Positions 1 to 7,109 of a DNA stretch of 64,000 bases are shown piece by piece. The stretch is taken from positions 35,153 to 99,152 of the forward strand of contig NZ_JABEQJ010000018.1 in NCBI RefSeq assembly GCF_014174255.1, given 5' to 3'. The notes beneath the pieces were generated by a model. That model did no database searches and had not been told where the DNA came from. It was given only the letters and a program-made list of their open reading frames with translations. Source of the DNA: Gluconacetobacter sacchari. Its GTDB lineage: Bacteria > Pseudomonadota > Alphaproteobacteria > Acetobacterales > Acetobacteraceae. Positions within the stretch are counted from its first letter, which is position 1. Every line of letters begins with the position of its first letter. A program made the position numbers and the translations under genes.

Positions 1-699
1 GAGGCGGTAAACCGCGAATACCGGAACATGATGCTGCTCGGACAGCAATATTTCTATTACAACGCGCCCTTCGCCGGTTATTCGCAGGACCAGCTTCCCA
101 GCAACAGCCAGGCCGCGCGCGCACTGGGCGGTGTGACATATGCGTCCTACTGCACCAATCCGGTCAACACCCAGACCTAAGGCGGCGATTTCAGCCTCGA
201 TTACCTGTGGAACACAGGGCGCTACGGATCGTTCGATTTCCGGGTCGGCGTCAATTTCTCCGACAATGAAATCCGCAGCTACAACCAGACGCCGGCGGTC
301 CTGCATAACCTCGGCCTGCAAAGCTTCAATACCTATGCCGAGGAAATCCTGCTCCATACCAGCCCCAAGAACAGGGAAAATCTCGACATCACCTGGAAAT
401 ACGGAAAGTGGTCGATCTTCGCGCAGGAACTGCGCTACGGCTCGACCCTGTTCCTGCCGTCACCCGCCCTGCCGGGCGTATCCGAAAATCCGGCGATGCT
501 GACAAATCTGGAAGTGTCCTACCGCATCCTCCCGCGCTGGACCATCGCCCTCGGCGGCCGGAATGTCGGCAACAAGTATCCGACGCGCGTGCCCTATGGC
601 ATCCGTGGAAAATTGCAGAACCAATCGCTCTATTCCTATTTCGGACCCTATGGATTCAGCGGCGGCATGTATTACGCGCGCACGTCGCTCGACTTCTGA
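1..699 (+). pseudogene. TonB-dependent receptor, C-terminal part, interrupted by a stop codon
   Basis: Frame 1 is open from the left edge of the window, reaches a TAA at 178-180, and continues with the same kind of sequence to the TGA at 697-699. The part after the stop reads as alternating aromatic beta-strands (for example FDFRVGVNFSD, LDITWKYGKW, LTNLEVSYRI), and it ends YYARTSLDF, the terminal-phenylalanine beta signal of outer-membrane barrels. The motif WTIALGGRNVGNKYP is typical of the last strands of TonB-dependent siderophore or carbohydrate receptors. The residue before the stop (TQT) and those after it (GGDFSLDY) would join smoothly if the stop were a sense codon. The interruption is therefore a nonsense mutation or a sequence error, not a gene boundary. 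The 5' part lies outside the window and the ligand cannot be told. Confidence 0.8.
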
Positions 700-874
700 T
701 AGCCTGTTTGGAAACACACGCGCGATCACGAGAATCCGCTTGCCCGCCCGTCATATCGATTTTACAATGATACCGACCATGCAGCCACGCTCCCTACCCT
801 GACCGCCAGCCGGCGTCTGAACCGCTCCCCCGTCACCACACCGGACAGCGACCGGACAACGGAAAGGACATCAA

Positions 875-2212
875 TTGGCATCAGGCCGCCTCGACTCCGC
901 TCCGGCAGCATCGCTGCGCATCCGCCATATCACCATGATCTCGCTCGGCGGCGTCATGGGGGCCGGCTTCTTCATCGGCGCGTCGGGCGCCATCGCCATG
1001 GCCGGCCCGGCGGTGCTGCTATCCTACGCCTTCGCCGGCATCCTGATCTATTTCGTCAACCTGATCCTGTGCGACCTGCTCGGGCGCACGCCCCATCGCG
1101 GATCGTTCGTCAGCCAGGTCGGCCACATTCTCGGCCCGCGCTGCGGCTTCGTCATGGGCTGGACCTACCTGCTGGTCTGGGTCACCACCCTGGCGGCGGA
1201 AATCATGGCGGCCGCCTCGCTGCTCGCCCCGCTGGTGCCGCTTCCCTACTGGCTGCTGGAATTGCTGGTGCTGGGCAGCATGACCGTTCTCAATCTCGCC
1301 TCGGTGCGCGGATATGGCGAAATCGAATATGGCCTGTCCTTCACCAAGGTCGCCGCCGTGCTGGTCTTCCTGGGCATCGGCGCCACCGCCCTGGCCAGGG
1401 GTCACCATGTCGCCCACGCCGCGTTCCTCGATGGCGGCCTGTTCCCGCACGGCGCCGTGGCCATGCTCAGCGCCGTGCCCGTCGTCGTGTTCTCCATGGC
1501 CGGGACCGAAATCGGCACCATCGCCGCGCTGGATTCCGACCGGCCGCAGCAGAACATCGCCCGTATCGCCCGCACCATCGCCATCCGCCTGCTGGGCTTC
1601 TACCTGTCCTCGGTCGCCGTCATCCTGTGCATCCTGCCCTGGCGGACGGTCGTCCCCGGCCATTCGCCCTTTCTCCAGGTCCTGGGCGCCCTGCACATTC
1701 CCTTCGCGGACGGGATGATGACGATCGTTATCCTCGCCGCCGTTCTCTCCACGCTGAATTCCGGCCTCTATGCGTCGTCCCGGATCCTGCGCGATGTCGC
1801 GCTGGCCGGCAACGCGCCCGCCAGCCTGCGGGCCACGGGCGCGGCCAGCGGCATTCCGCATCGGGCCGTGCTGTGGGTGGCCGCCTCCAGCGCCGCCGTC
1901 GCGGCCTCGGCCATCCTGTCACCGACGCTTGTCTTCTCCTTCCTGATCAGCGTCGTCGGTGTCTTCATCATCGCGGGCAACATGATGGTCGTCGTGGCCC
2001 GGCTCTGCCTTGTGCCCGACGGCCGCCGTTCCGCGCGCTTCACGCTCGCGGGCCTGGCCGCCGTCCTCGTCGCGATGGCCGTCGATCCCCATGCGCGCCA
2101 CGAACTGGCCCTCGGCAGCATCGCGATCGGCGGCATCTTCCTGCTGGAATGTATCGTCTCGGCTCGTCGCCGCCGCAGGAAGCCAGCCGGGGCCGATCAC
2201 GTCCCCGGATAG
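875..2212 (+). CDS. APC-superfamily amino acid permease
   Basis: The protein has 445 residues and about twelve hydrophobic segments. The first carries the APC signature ISLGGVMGAGFFIGASGAIAMAGPA, where the broken helix binds the amino acid carboxylate. Hydrophobic segments then follow almost without interruption to residue 430. It should be a cytoplasmic-membrane secondary transporter that imports an amino acid with a cation, like the GabP/AnsP/ProY group; the substrate cannot be read from sequence. The start is TTG at 875 with a GGAAAGGA Shine-Dalgarno just upstream (861-868). The basic, Ser/Thr-poor N terminus is short. Its 3' end overlaps the convergent DedA gene by 16 bases, so no terminator fits between them. 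The family call is firm; substrate and direction are not. Confidence 0.88.
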   Translation: MASGRLDSAPAASLRIRHITMISLGGVMGAGFFIGASGAIAMAGPAVLLSYAFAGILIYFVNLILCDLLGRTPHRGSFVSQVGHILGPRCGFVMGWTYLLVWVTTLAAEIMAAASLLAPLVPLPYWLLELLVLGSMTVLNLASVRGYGEIEYGLSFTKVAAVLVFLGIGATALARGHHVAHAAFLDGGLFPHGAVAMLSAVPVVVFSMAGTEIGTIAALDSDRPQQNIARIARTIAIRLLGFYLSSVAVILCILPWRTVVPGHSPFLQVLGALHIPFADGMMTIVILAAVLSTLNSGLYASSRILRDVALAGNAPASLRATGAASGIPHRAVLWVAASSAAVAASAILSPTLVFSFLISVVGVFIIAGNMMVVVARLCLVPDGRRSARFTLAGLAAVLVAMAVDPHARHELALGSIAIGGIFLLECIVSARRRRRKPAGADHVPG

Positions 2213-2964
2213 GCGGCCAGCGCCGTCGCTTCCCGCATCGCCTGCCGCGTCAACCGCTTTTCGTTCTTGCGCAGGAAAAGGCCCGCACCGACCAGACCGG
2301 CGAACGCCACGATGCCGATGCCAACCCCCACCGGCCCCGAAACCTGCGAAATCCTGCGCCCGAGAGCATAGGTGCCCAGCGCATAGCCACCCGCCCAGCA
2401 TGTCCCGCCCAGCGTATTGAAGAGCATGAAGCGGCGCCAGCGCATGTTGCACGCCCCGGCCAGCAGCGCCACGAACACCCGCAGCAGCGAAACGAAGCGC
2501 CCCAGAAAAACGATGGTGCTCCCCTGGCGGCTGAACAGATAGCGCCCGAGGATCAACCGCTCATGCGTCAGGCCGATGCGGGCGCCATGCTCTTCAAGCA
2601 GCTTCATGCCGAAATGCCGCCCGATCATGTAGCCGCAATTGTCGCCGATGATGGCCCCGGCGATGGCGGCCAGCGCCACCCCCTGAATCGCCAGGTGATG
2701 CGTCTTGAGACAATAGAGCGACGCCGTGATGATGCAGGTTTCAGCGGGGACGGGAACGCCCATGCTCTCCAGCAAGACGGCCAGGGTCACGATGCCATAG
2801 CCATAATGATGCAGCAGACTGTCCAGATGCTGAAGCAGCGACGCTATCCTTGCGCTGACCGACAGGCATGGAGTGATGGAGGCAAACGGCCCGCCGGGAA
2901 AAGAGGCGCGAGCGCATGACAGCCCTGCCCCGGCAGGCGGCGCCGGCCCGGCCGCCCGCCCCAC
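2197..2964 (-). CDS. DedA-family membrane protein
   Basis: This is a DedA/VTT-family polytopic membrane protein. Members act in membrane homeostasis; some flip undecaprenyl phosphate or phospholipids. The family pattern is visible: an N-terminal hydrophobic segment YGIVTLAVLLESMGVPVPAET with the buried Glu and the G-[VI]-P-[VI]-P-[AG]-E signature, then GAIIGDNCGYMIGRHFG, then the amphipathic stretch ending FLGRFVSLLRVFVALLAG, which contains the conserved F-x-GR-[FW]-x-P/S-x-[VL]-R core. Final helices precede a lysine/arginine tail. The frame opens with GTG at 2962-2964, ten bases after the aroE stop, so the two genes probably share a transcript. The first 35 residues are Pro/Ala-rich and unlike the family, so the true start may be an unusual codon near SARIASLLQHL. 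Confidence 0.85.
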   Translation of the reverse strand: MGRAAGPAPPAGAGLSCARASFPGGPFASITPCLSVSARIASLLQHLDSLLHHYGYGIVTLAVLLESMGVPVPAETCIITASLYCLKTHHLAIQGVALAAIAGAIIGDNCGYMIGRHFGMKLLEEHGARIGLTHERLILGRYLFSRQGSTIVFLGRFVSLLRVFVALLAGACNMRWRRFMLFNTLGGTCWAGGYALGTYALGRRISQVSGPVGVGIGIVAFAGLVGAGLFLRKNEKRLTRQAMREATALAAYPGT

Positions 2965-2974
2965 ACCGCGCGGA

Positions 2975-3832
2975 TCAGTCCCCGGCGCCGAAAATATCCT
3001 GGAGCGCGCGTTTCATCACACCGGCATCGAGCGTTTTTTCCAGCCACAGCTCGACGCCGATCACCCCCTGGTTGACCAGCATGCCCAGCCCGTCGAGCGG
3101 CGTGCAGCCACGCGCCTTCGCTTCGCGCAGAAGACGCGTCTTCGGCGGGTTCGGGATCACATCGGCCACGATGAGCCCCTTTCTCAGGCTGTCGAGCGCG
3201 ACCGGCGGGATCGCGTCCCTGTCGCCCAGCCCGATGGAGGTGGCGTTGATCAGGATGTCGACATCCTCCGGCACCCGCGCCTCGCCCTCCCACGGCATGG
3301 CGCGCGCGTCGCCGCGCGTATGGTCCCGCACCAGCGCCGCGATGGTTTCCGCCTTGGCGGGATCGCGATTGACGATCGTGACATGGCCGGTGCCGGCAAG
3401 CCCCAGTTCCACCGCGATCGCCCGGGCGGCTCCCCCCGCGCCCAGCAGCATGACCTTCGCGCCGCGCGGATCGGCCACCTCCCGCAACGAGGCCAGGAAG
3501 CCCTTGCCGTCCGTATTGTCGCCGGTCAACCGGCCGTCGCGGATCGTCACGCAGTTCACCGCGCCGATGATCCGCGCGGACTCGGACAGGGCATCCAGAT
3601 ACGGGATCACCGCGACCTTATGCGGCAGCGAGCAGTTGAACCCCACCCATTCCATGGCCTTCGCGCCTCGCACGGCATCGGCCAGGTTCCCGGGCTTCAC
3701 GTCGCAATTGATATAGCGCGCGTCGATATCGTGATGACGATAGGCCGCCTCGATCATGGCGACCGTCGGATTGTCGGCGCACGGCGTGGAGAACGATCCG
3801 GTCAGGATGCTCAGGAAGCGTCTGTCACTCAT
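2975..3832 (-). CDS. aroE: AroE-family shikimate/quinate dehydrogenase
   Basis: The product has 285 residues from ATG at 3832, with GGAG upstream; the frame extends further but that part does not match the family. It should catalyse NADP-dependent reduction of 3-dehydroshikimate, or the related quinate reaction. N-terminal substrate domain: FNCSLPHK supplies the catalytic lysine and GDNTDGKGF the catalytic aspartate. C-terminal Rossmann domain: LLGAGGAARAIAVEL, then VNRDPAKAE, which favours NADP. The usual SxS substrate loop near the N terminus (SPSIHN in classic AroE) is replaced by GSFSTPCADNPT, and the lysine motif has C-S where AroE has V-T. This resembles the SDH-like/quinate subfamily more than the essential AroE. 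A separate canonical aroE may exist elsewhere. It is followed by dedA ten bases downstream. Confidence 0.8.
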   Translation of the reverse strand: MSDRRFLSILTGSFSTPCADNPTVAMIEAAYRHHDIDARYINCDVKPGNLADAVRGAKAMEWVGFNCSLPHKVAVIPYLDALSESARIIGAVNCVTIRDGRLTGDNTDGKGFLASLREVADPRGAKVMLLGAGGAARAIAVELGLAGTGHVTIVNRDPAKAETIAALVRDHTRGDARAMPWEGEARVPEDVDILINATSIGLGDRDAIPPVALDSLRKGLIVADVIPNPPKTRLLREAKARGCTPLDGLGMLVNQGVIGVELWLEKTLDAGVMKRALQDIFGAGD

Positions 3833-3950
3833 TCGGCACTCCGAAAATGGGGATTGCGGTACCGTCGCATAGCTATGCATGCTGGCCACCCGATGTCCAA
3901 GGCCGGGACGTCGGCCATGGGCAATTGCACGAATCTGGGGGATCCAGCCG

Positions 3951-4112
3951 ATGACATCGCATCCGAAGGAAAAAGCCGAGCAAATGATCAAGGAACTCGG
4001 CGCACAGGCCCTGGCCGAGGCCGAGAAGCGCTACGGCGTGGCGCTGGAGATGCTGGACCTGAAGGACCAGGGTTTCTGGCTCGACGTGATCGACCGCATC
4101 AAGAAGCACTGA
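3951..4112 (+). CDS. small hypothetical protein, 53 residues
   Basis: This is a short, strongly charged, probably cytosolic and helical protein. The ATG at 3951 gives 53 residues beginning MTSHPKEKAEQ and ending FWLDVIDRIKKH. The composition (many Glu, Lys, Ala and Leu, no long hydrophobic run) and a heptad-like spacing suggest one long helix followed by a short second one. The upstream in-frame extension to 3879 looks like non-coding sequence and was not used. The gene is divergent from aroE and is the last host gene before the island boundary at 4192. I do not recognise a named family. It is called real because its amino-acid composition is protein-like, unlike the opposite strand. Confidence 0.6.
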   Translation: MTSHPKEKAEQMIKELGAQALAEAEKRYGVALEMLDLKDQGFWLDVIDRIKKH

Positions 4113-4191
4113 CCGCCCCCGGGCCAGCCCCGTCCGGCACAGGCGGGGCGGTTCGGGTCCGGACAGGAATCCCTCTTTCGATACCATGAAA

Positions 4192-4220
4192 GTGGTGCGA
4201 ACTGCGGGACTCGAACCCGC
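4192..4220. repeat. distal attachment repeat (tRNA-Leu 3' fragment)
   Basis: These 29 bases are identical to 6960-6988 and correspond to the CCA end, the acceptor 3' strand and most of the T arm of tRNA-Leu read on the minus strand. Beyond 4220 the sequence no longer matches the tRNA and no full cloverleaf can be drawn. This is a displaced 3' end created by integration and not a second tRNA gene. Confidence 0.92.
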
Positions 4221-4382
4221 TCTCTTTGGTTGCAACCAGTCAGACAACCCATTGAAACAGACCGATAATTTCAGACGAAATCATCCTTCGCATGGTGACC
4301 GCGGGTTCACTGTGCGGGCAAACCCGTGGGGCAGTCAAGATGCAACGTCGACTTTTAGATATCGCACGCAGTAATGATAGTA

Positions 4383-4410
4383 TTGCTCACTTTCAAACGA
4401 AAAGTATTTA
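4383..4410 (+). promoter_or_regulatory. possible promoter of the HNH gene
   Basis: TTGCTC at 4383-4388 and TATTTA at 4405-4410 are spaced 16 bases apart in the AT-rich leader, about 30 bases before the start codon. A clear Shine-Dalgarno AAGGGA (4430-4435) precedes the ATG. The -35 element overlaps the left arm of the 12-base inverted repeat. Prediction by eye only. Confidence 0.4.
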
Positions 4411-5273
4411 GATTAAACCATTATTTTTTAAGGGAATGTCATGATTACTGTAAGAACCATAATCGAAGAAACTGTTAATTACGTAACGGAAAATAGTATA
4501 TATAAAAACCTCTATATCAAACCAAGAGCGAAGGAATACGCCAATATACCACAATACAAAGGAAAGTGGTTTTTATATCCGAGTATAGATATAAGGTCTT
4601 CTGGAGTGGATACTTCATTTTGGTTTAGTCCGGAGGCAGTTTCTATATTCCACAATAATAAAAATTTATTTTCGCATGCTTTATCGAAAAAATTTGGAAA
4701 AGATAGGGTTTTTATTCGTAAGCGGTGTGGGTATGCTGTGATTGTAAAATTTGACAAATTAAATAATAAAGAATTATTTATAAATGATTGTGAAAACATA
4801 AAAAATATTCATTCTTTAGGTGAGCAATTTATTGATATGATGGAAGTATGTGATGATTTAGTTTCAATGCTAGGTGTTTACAGATCACAGCAGGAACTTG
4901 AAGAAGAAACTGAGAGAGGTGTTGAGCAATTAAATGAGGAGTGGACAAATGAGAAGCAGATTGAATTTTTACAAAAAAATATAGGTCATGAGCTTCCAGA
5001 ACAAGAAACGGTTCAGATTATTCGGTATAAAAGGAACCCTGCTGTAGTCGTTGCAGCTAGGTGGCGTGCTGATGGTCATTGTGAAGAGTGTAAAAAACCG
5101 GCACCATTTAAACGACAGTCTGATGGCAAGCCTTTTCTAGAGGTTCATCATATTCACCCGCTATCTCAAGGCGGAGTAGATAAAATAGATAATGTGAAAG
5201 CGATTTGTCCTAACTGTCATCGCAAATTGCATTACGGAATTGATCAATAAGAATTTTTATATTGAAAGTGAGC
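4385..5273. repeat. 12-bp inverted repeat flanking the HNH gene
   Basis: GCTCACTTTCAA at 4385-4396 is the exact reverse complement of TTGAAAGTGAGC at 5262-5273. The two arms enclose the HNH gene and coincide with the edges of the AT-rich block: composition changes sharply just outside each arm. No target-site duplication is visible next to the arms. The arms could be cassette ends, recombination sites or the two sides of a regulatory structure. Confidence 0.7.
4441..5250 (+). CDS. HNH endonuclease, probable defence or restriction cargo
   Basis: The 269-residue protein has a C-terminal HNH nuclease domain at about residues 214-265. It shows CEECKKP (first zinc pair), then FLEVHHIHPLSQGG (the HH of the catalytic beta-beta-alpha-metal fold), the central Asn in DNVKAICPNC, the second zinc pair CPNC and the final His in HRKLH. 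The first 200 residues carry no motif I recognise; they contain aromatic-rich strands (KWFLYPSIDIR, SFWFSPEAVSIF) and then a charged helix, and could be a DNA- or modification-recognition domain. The ATG at 4441 has AAGGGA five bases upstream. Codon use is strongly AT-biased (many aaa, ata, tta), unlike the host. As the only cargo of an integrated island it is most likely a stand-alone modification-dependent or other restriction nuclease; that role is inferred from context. Confidence 0.85.
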   Translation: MITVRTIIEETVNYVTENSIYKNLYIKPRAKEYANIPQYKGKWFLYPSIDIRSSGVDTSFWFSPEAVSIFHNNKNLFSHALSKKFGKDRVFIRKRCGYAVIVKFDKLNNKELFINDCENIKNIHSLGEQFIDMMEVCDDLVSMLGVYRSQQELEEETERGVEQLNEEWTNEKQIEFLQKNIGHELPEQETVQIIRYKRNPAVVVAARWRADGHCEECKKPAPFKRQSDGKPFLEVHHIHPLSQGGVDKIDNVKAICPNCHRKLHYGIDQ

Positions 5274-5292
5274 GACGAAGCGAAGCCAGCCG

Positions 5293-5502
5293 TGCAAACC
5301 AGCGGACACGTTGTGTTCCGATGGTTTGCAAACTGGTCAGGGGGAGAGCAATGCTCTCCCCCGTGAACCCCCTCTTTTCCATACTTATACTGCCCTGCAA
5401 GGTGCAGGCTAAAAAGGGAGGTTTCTGTGCTTTAGGGGGTCAACGGGGGAGGTCACTCCCCCTTGCCAGATGTCGAATGGGTAGCCATTCGACACTGCTG
5501 GC
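5293..5502. other. highly structured non-coding segment with five hairpins
   Basis: Five inverted repeats are packed between the HNH gene and the recombinase. (1) TGCAAACC 5293-5300 pairs with GGTTTGCA 5323-5330. (2) An 11-base-arm palindrome spans 5340-5362 with a one-base centre. (3) CCTGCA 5394-5399 pairs with TGCAGG 5403-5408. (4) GGGGGAG 5445-5451 pairs with CTCCCCC 5456-5462. (5) A two-part stem spans 5465-5502. There is no convincing ORF, and the 90-codon frame across it has no protein-like composition. It may be an element-borne RNA, a transfer or replication origin relic, or stacked transcription stops. Confidence 0.6.
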
Positions 5503-5510
5503 TCCCTTTT
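5465..5510 (+). terminator. rho-independent terminator after the HNH gene
   Basis: GCCAG (5465-5469) and TGTCGAATGG (5471-5480) pair with CCATTCGACA (5485-5494) and CTGGC (5498-5502) around a GTAG loop. TCCCTTTT follows at 5503-5510. It ends at the stop codon of the convergent recombinase, so it suits transcripts coming from the HNH side. Confidence 0.65.
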
Positions 5511-6907
5511 AAAGAGTCACGTTTGCAAAGGCTGTTTCTGGGTAGCTGATTGTCTCTACTGTCTGGCTGAGGTTGGCGGTGGTTATGCCAGTCAGATAGG
5601 TGGTTGTCCCTTGGCTTTTGTGAGTTGCTTCATGTCCCAGCAGGCGGTCAATCCAGACTTCCCTGATATTGGCATCCGCGTTTCGAAGTTGGGTCGATAC
5701 GGTGTGCCGGAACGAGTGAAAGGTGATTTCTGCTGGCAGGCCAATGCGGGTCTTAAGCAATGAAAAGGCCCTGCCAAGGGCTGCGCCCCTGACACCCTGT
5801 TTCGAGGTTTCCAGACCCGGAATTAGATAAGGGCCGTCAGTGGTATCCTTAAGGGCCAGAACTCCTGCTTTAATCAGCTTTGAGTGGACTGGCACTACAC
5901 GAGTGCCTGCTTCCGTCTTGGGTGCCCGCCGGTTTCGGTGTGAGGTCGGATAAGGAAGCAAGGGATACCGTCAGCGGTTTGGAGGTCTTCCTTGCGTAGG
6001 GTGCAGATTTCACCCAGCCTCATACCTGAGTAGGCTGCAATCAGGGTGACAAGCTTGAAGGTCTGTTCTGGTACGGACGTGCTGTGCCATGAGGCAGAGG
6101 TCAGCAAAGTCAGTTCTCTGGCCGTCCAGCTTCTGCGTATGGTCTTTTGCCCATTCTCAAAATTCCAGCCTGTCCACGGATTGCGCGTGACCAGTTCCCG
6201 CTGGTGTAACTGGTTCCAGAGGGCAGAGAGGCGCATCATATGGTTTTTGACACTCTTACCACTCAAGGTTGGTAAACCTTCTTCTCTGGCCCGTTGTGCT
6301 TCTTCTTCAAGGGTAAGACTGCTTTTGCGTTTGCCCAGTGATGCTGGCAGAGAAAACAGCAGGTCACGGAATGCCCCAGCTTTCTCGCCACCAATAATGG
6401 ACACAGGAGCATCTCCGAAAGCTTGAAGGAATAGATGTACTGCCCGCCGGGTCGCTTTCTTGGTGTCAGCGCTGGCATGAGGACTATCCAACACGAAGCG
6501 TATCAGGGCATCGGAGAGCATCAAGGTGGCTGCTTTGTCCGTTTTCTTTACTGTCCGGGGTTTGGGCATCGGTGCTGAAACTGGCATGGACCTCGTTTCC
6601 TGAGCGGATGAAGGCAGGTTCACGCTCTGCAAATCCCGCAGTGAAACCCACAGTCCCTCAAGCCTGCTTAAAGCGTCTGGTTCAGAGAGGGCTAGATGGG
6701 CCTGAGAGAATAACTCAGTGGTTCTGGCGTGAAGCAGAGAAGCGCGTTTGCGGGCCTCATTCTGGTAGCCGGTTTCAGTGAAACCCAGATTTCCCGCCGG
6801 TTTAGGGCTGCTCGCAGGGCAGGGGGAACGATACGGCGGAAGTGGTAAGTGGTGCCTCGGACACGGAGCATAGAATCTTCCCTCAGTGGGGAAGGACGAT
6901 GGAGCAA
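5509..6907 (-). pseudogene. tyrosine recombinase (integrase) with two -1 frameshifts
   Basis: Three overlapping frames join into one site-specific integrase. Segment 1 (from 6907) has an N-terminal DUF6538-like start, MLRVRGTTYHFRRIVPPALR. Segment 2 (about 6772-5934) holds the SAM-like core-binding domain and the first catalytic arginine in AYSGMRLGEICTL. Segment 3 (about 5934-5509) holds HSFRHT (catalytic His and Arg), LLGHE and the probable tyrosine in TTTYLTG. Each junction needs one extra A: at the AAA of 6773-6775 and at the AAA near 5932-5935. Both breaks fall in the same nonamer, GAAACCGGC, but in different codon phases. Restoring either base gives seamless family-like sequence. The gene starts about 50 bases from the tRNA target and would have catalysed integration there. 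It is either a pseudogene or the product of two sequence errors. Confidence 0.85.
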
Positions 6908-6959
6908 AGACAGCCTTTGCCCCTCTATCAGCCGAAAAATCGTGCTATTTCAGGTCTCT

Positions 6960-6988
6960 GTGGTGCGAACTGCGGGACTCGAACCCGC
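6960..6988. repeat. tRNA-proximal attachment repeat
   Basis: This is the right copy of the 29-base direct repeat, embedded in the intact tRNA-Leu(UAA). The match to 4192-4220 is perfect and stops abruptly on both sides (t versus a before it, ac versus tc after it), which defines the recombination core. Confidence 0.92.
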
Positions 6989-7046
6989 ACGCCCTTGCGG
7001 GCGCAAGATTTTAAGTCTCGTGCGTCTACCATTCCGCCAAGTTCGC
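6961..7046 (-). tRNA. tRNA-Leu (UAA anticodon)
   Basis: The minus-strand sequence runs from GCGAACTTGGCGGAATGGTA to the encoded GTTCGCACCA end. The acceptor stem GCGAACT pairs with AGTTCGC. The anticodon stem CGAGA/TCTTG carries the 7-base loop CTTAAAA, giving anticodon TAA. A long variable arm GCGCCCGCAAGGGCGT is typical of class II tRNA-Leu. The T loop is GTTCGAGTC and CCA is encoded. It is the integration target of the neighbouring island and is intact after insertion. Confidence 0.97.
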
Positions 7047-7109
7047 CCGGCCTGCCGTCTAGCATACCCACGCGGCGGACGAAATGCGTCGGCGGCGCCT
7101 TTCGTCAGA

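Larger units (their letters stand above)
4192..6988. mobile_element. mini integrative element in tRNA-Leu(UAA)
   Basis: A 2.8-kb island lies between two perfect 29-base direct repeats (4192-4220 and 6960-6988). The right copy is the 3' end of an intact tRNA-Leu gene on the minus strand, and the left copy is an isolated tRNA 3' end. The recombinase gene runs away from the tRNA and starts next to it, the classic order for elements that use a tRNA 3' end as attB. Cargo is one HNH nuclease gene and a structured non-coding segment. The interior is clearly poorer in G+C than the flanks, especially 4380-5262. The recombinase is broken, so the element is probably stranded. No relaxase, replication or phage structural gene is present, so it is an isolated integrase-plus-cargo unit. 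Confidence 0.88.

Noticed and set aside
4186..4374. Apparent 62-residue ORF reading VVRTAGLEPA over the left attachment site
   Set aside because: This string is the usual translation of the minus-strand tRNA 3' end and is a known false ORF; nothing protein-like follows.
5240..5512. 90-codon ORF across the structured region
   Set aside because: It consists of the translated inverted repeats and has no start signal or protein-like pattern.
5509..6907. Programmed frameshifting in the integrase
   Set aside because: The two slips occur at the same nonamer but in different codon phases, there is no heptameric slippery site or stimulator, and neither product would be a known short form.
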